6,637 nucleotides of DNA, taken from the NCBI GenBank assembly GCA_050185515.1, contig JBFWZG010000159.1, positions 1 to 6,637 on the forward strand. Reading direction: 5' to 3'. Position 1 is the first letter of the stretch. Every line of letters starts with the position of its first letter. This document shows, piece after piece, positions 6,431 to 6,637 of the stretch. A program made the translations under genes and the position numbers. Source of the stretch: JAQSWP01 sp050185515 (GTDB taxonomy: Bacteria > Pseudomonadota > Alphaproteobacteria > Reyranellales > JAQSWP01). The notes under the pieces were generated by a model. The model searched no databases. It saw only the letters and a program-made list of their open reading frames with translations, and was not told the origin of the DNA.

Positions 6431-6637
6431 TCAATTGACGCGGACGTACTCGAAATCCGCCGGCTGGTTGTTGATGCCGCGCACCGGCGGGGCGATCCAG
6501 TTGGCGTACTTGCCGGGTTCGATCACCGCCTTGCCCATCAGCGAGGTCACGTAGGCGCGGTCCTCGGCGCTGGGCAGGAAGCGGTCGACGTTCTCGCGCC
6601 ACTCGGCCTCGGTCATCACCTTGCCGTCGGGCGAGAT
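6431..6637 (-). CDS. boxB: Benzoyl-CoA 2,3-epoxidase oxygenase component BoxB (partial, C-terminal 68 residues)
   Basis: The minus-strand frame is open from the right edge to TGA at 6433-6431. It encodes the C-terminal end of a longer protein. The tail, including AEWRENVDRFLPSAEDRAYV, VIEPGKYANWIAPP, RGINNQP and DFEYVRVN at the end, matches what I recall of the conserved BoxB C-terminus. BoxB is a di-iron oxygenase of about 470 aa that, with reductase BoxA, converts benzoyl-CoA to 2,3-epoxybenzoyl-CoA, which BoxC then opens. None of the iron ligands are in the visible part, so the call rests on C-terminal similarity plus the benzoate-CoA ligase on the same strand. GTG 6619 and ATG 6616 are internal codons; the true start lies beyond position 6637. 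The gene converges on the phosphoesterase gene with 9 bases between stop codons. Confidence 0.82.
   Translation of the reverse strand: MSPDGKVMTEAEWRENVDRFLPSAEDRAYVTSLMGKAVIEPGKYANWIAPPVRGINNQPADFEYVRVN

Noticed and set aside
1..6637. Mobile element, tRNA, CRISPR array or defence system
   Set aside because: No transposase or integrase frame, no terminal inverted repeats, no repeat-spacer pattern and no tRNA-like fold were seen on reading the window.

Overview
The window is high-GC with dense coding, strong G/C third-position bias, occasional GTG/TTG starts and stop/start-overlapping genes. This suits a proteobacterium, most likely an alphaproteobacterium of rhizobial, bradyrhizobial or rhodospirillal type. 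That placement is inferred from style and gene content only; there is no rRNA or other marker.

Layout: (1) Positions 1-1244, minus strand: the first 414 codons of a benzoate-CoA ligase-type adenylate-forming enzyme, running off the left edge. (2) Positions 1245-1436: a divergent intergenic region with an AT-rich patch, a 9-bp palindrome and a second small inverted repeat. (3) Positions 1437-6421, plus strand: a compact five-gene operon. It encodes a MalK/UgpC-type ABC ATPase, a UgpB-like periplasmic binding protein, two MalF/UgpA- and MalG/UgpE-type permeases, and a cytoplasmic endonuclease/exonuclease/phosphatase (EEP) family phosphoesterase. A strong 11-bp GC hairpin sits between the binding protein and the first permease. 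The last three genes are joined by GTGA and ATGA overlaps. (4) Positions 6431-6637, minus strand: the last 68 codons of a protein I recognise as BoxB, the oxygenase component of benzoyl-CoA 2,3-epoxidase. It converges on the phosphoesterase gene with a 9-bp gap.

How they may work together: the ligase (benzoate to benzoyl-CoA) and BoxB (benzoyl-CoA to its 2,3-epoxide) belong to the aerobic 'box' route of benzoate breakdown and lie on the same strand. The transporter operon sits between them in the opposite direction. It is a carbohydrate/glycerol-3-phosphate-type (CUT1) importer, not the usual aromatic-acid transporter. The phosphoesterase at its end occupies the place held by the phosphodiesterase UgpQ in E. 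coli ugpBAECQ. The simplest reading is a self-contained import-and-hydrolyse module for a phosphorylated or phosphodiester solute, embedded in a benzoate locus. Whether it serves aromatic metabolism cannot be told from the sequence. I see no mobile element, tRNA, rRNA or CRISPR array, and no clearly undescribed system.
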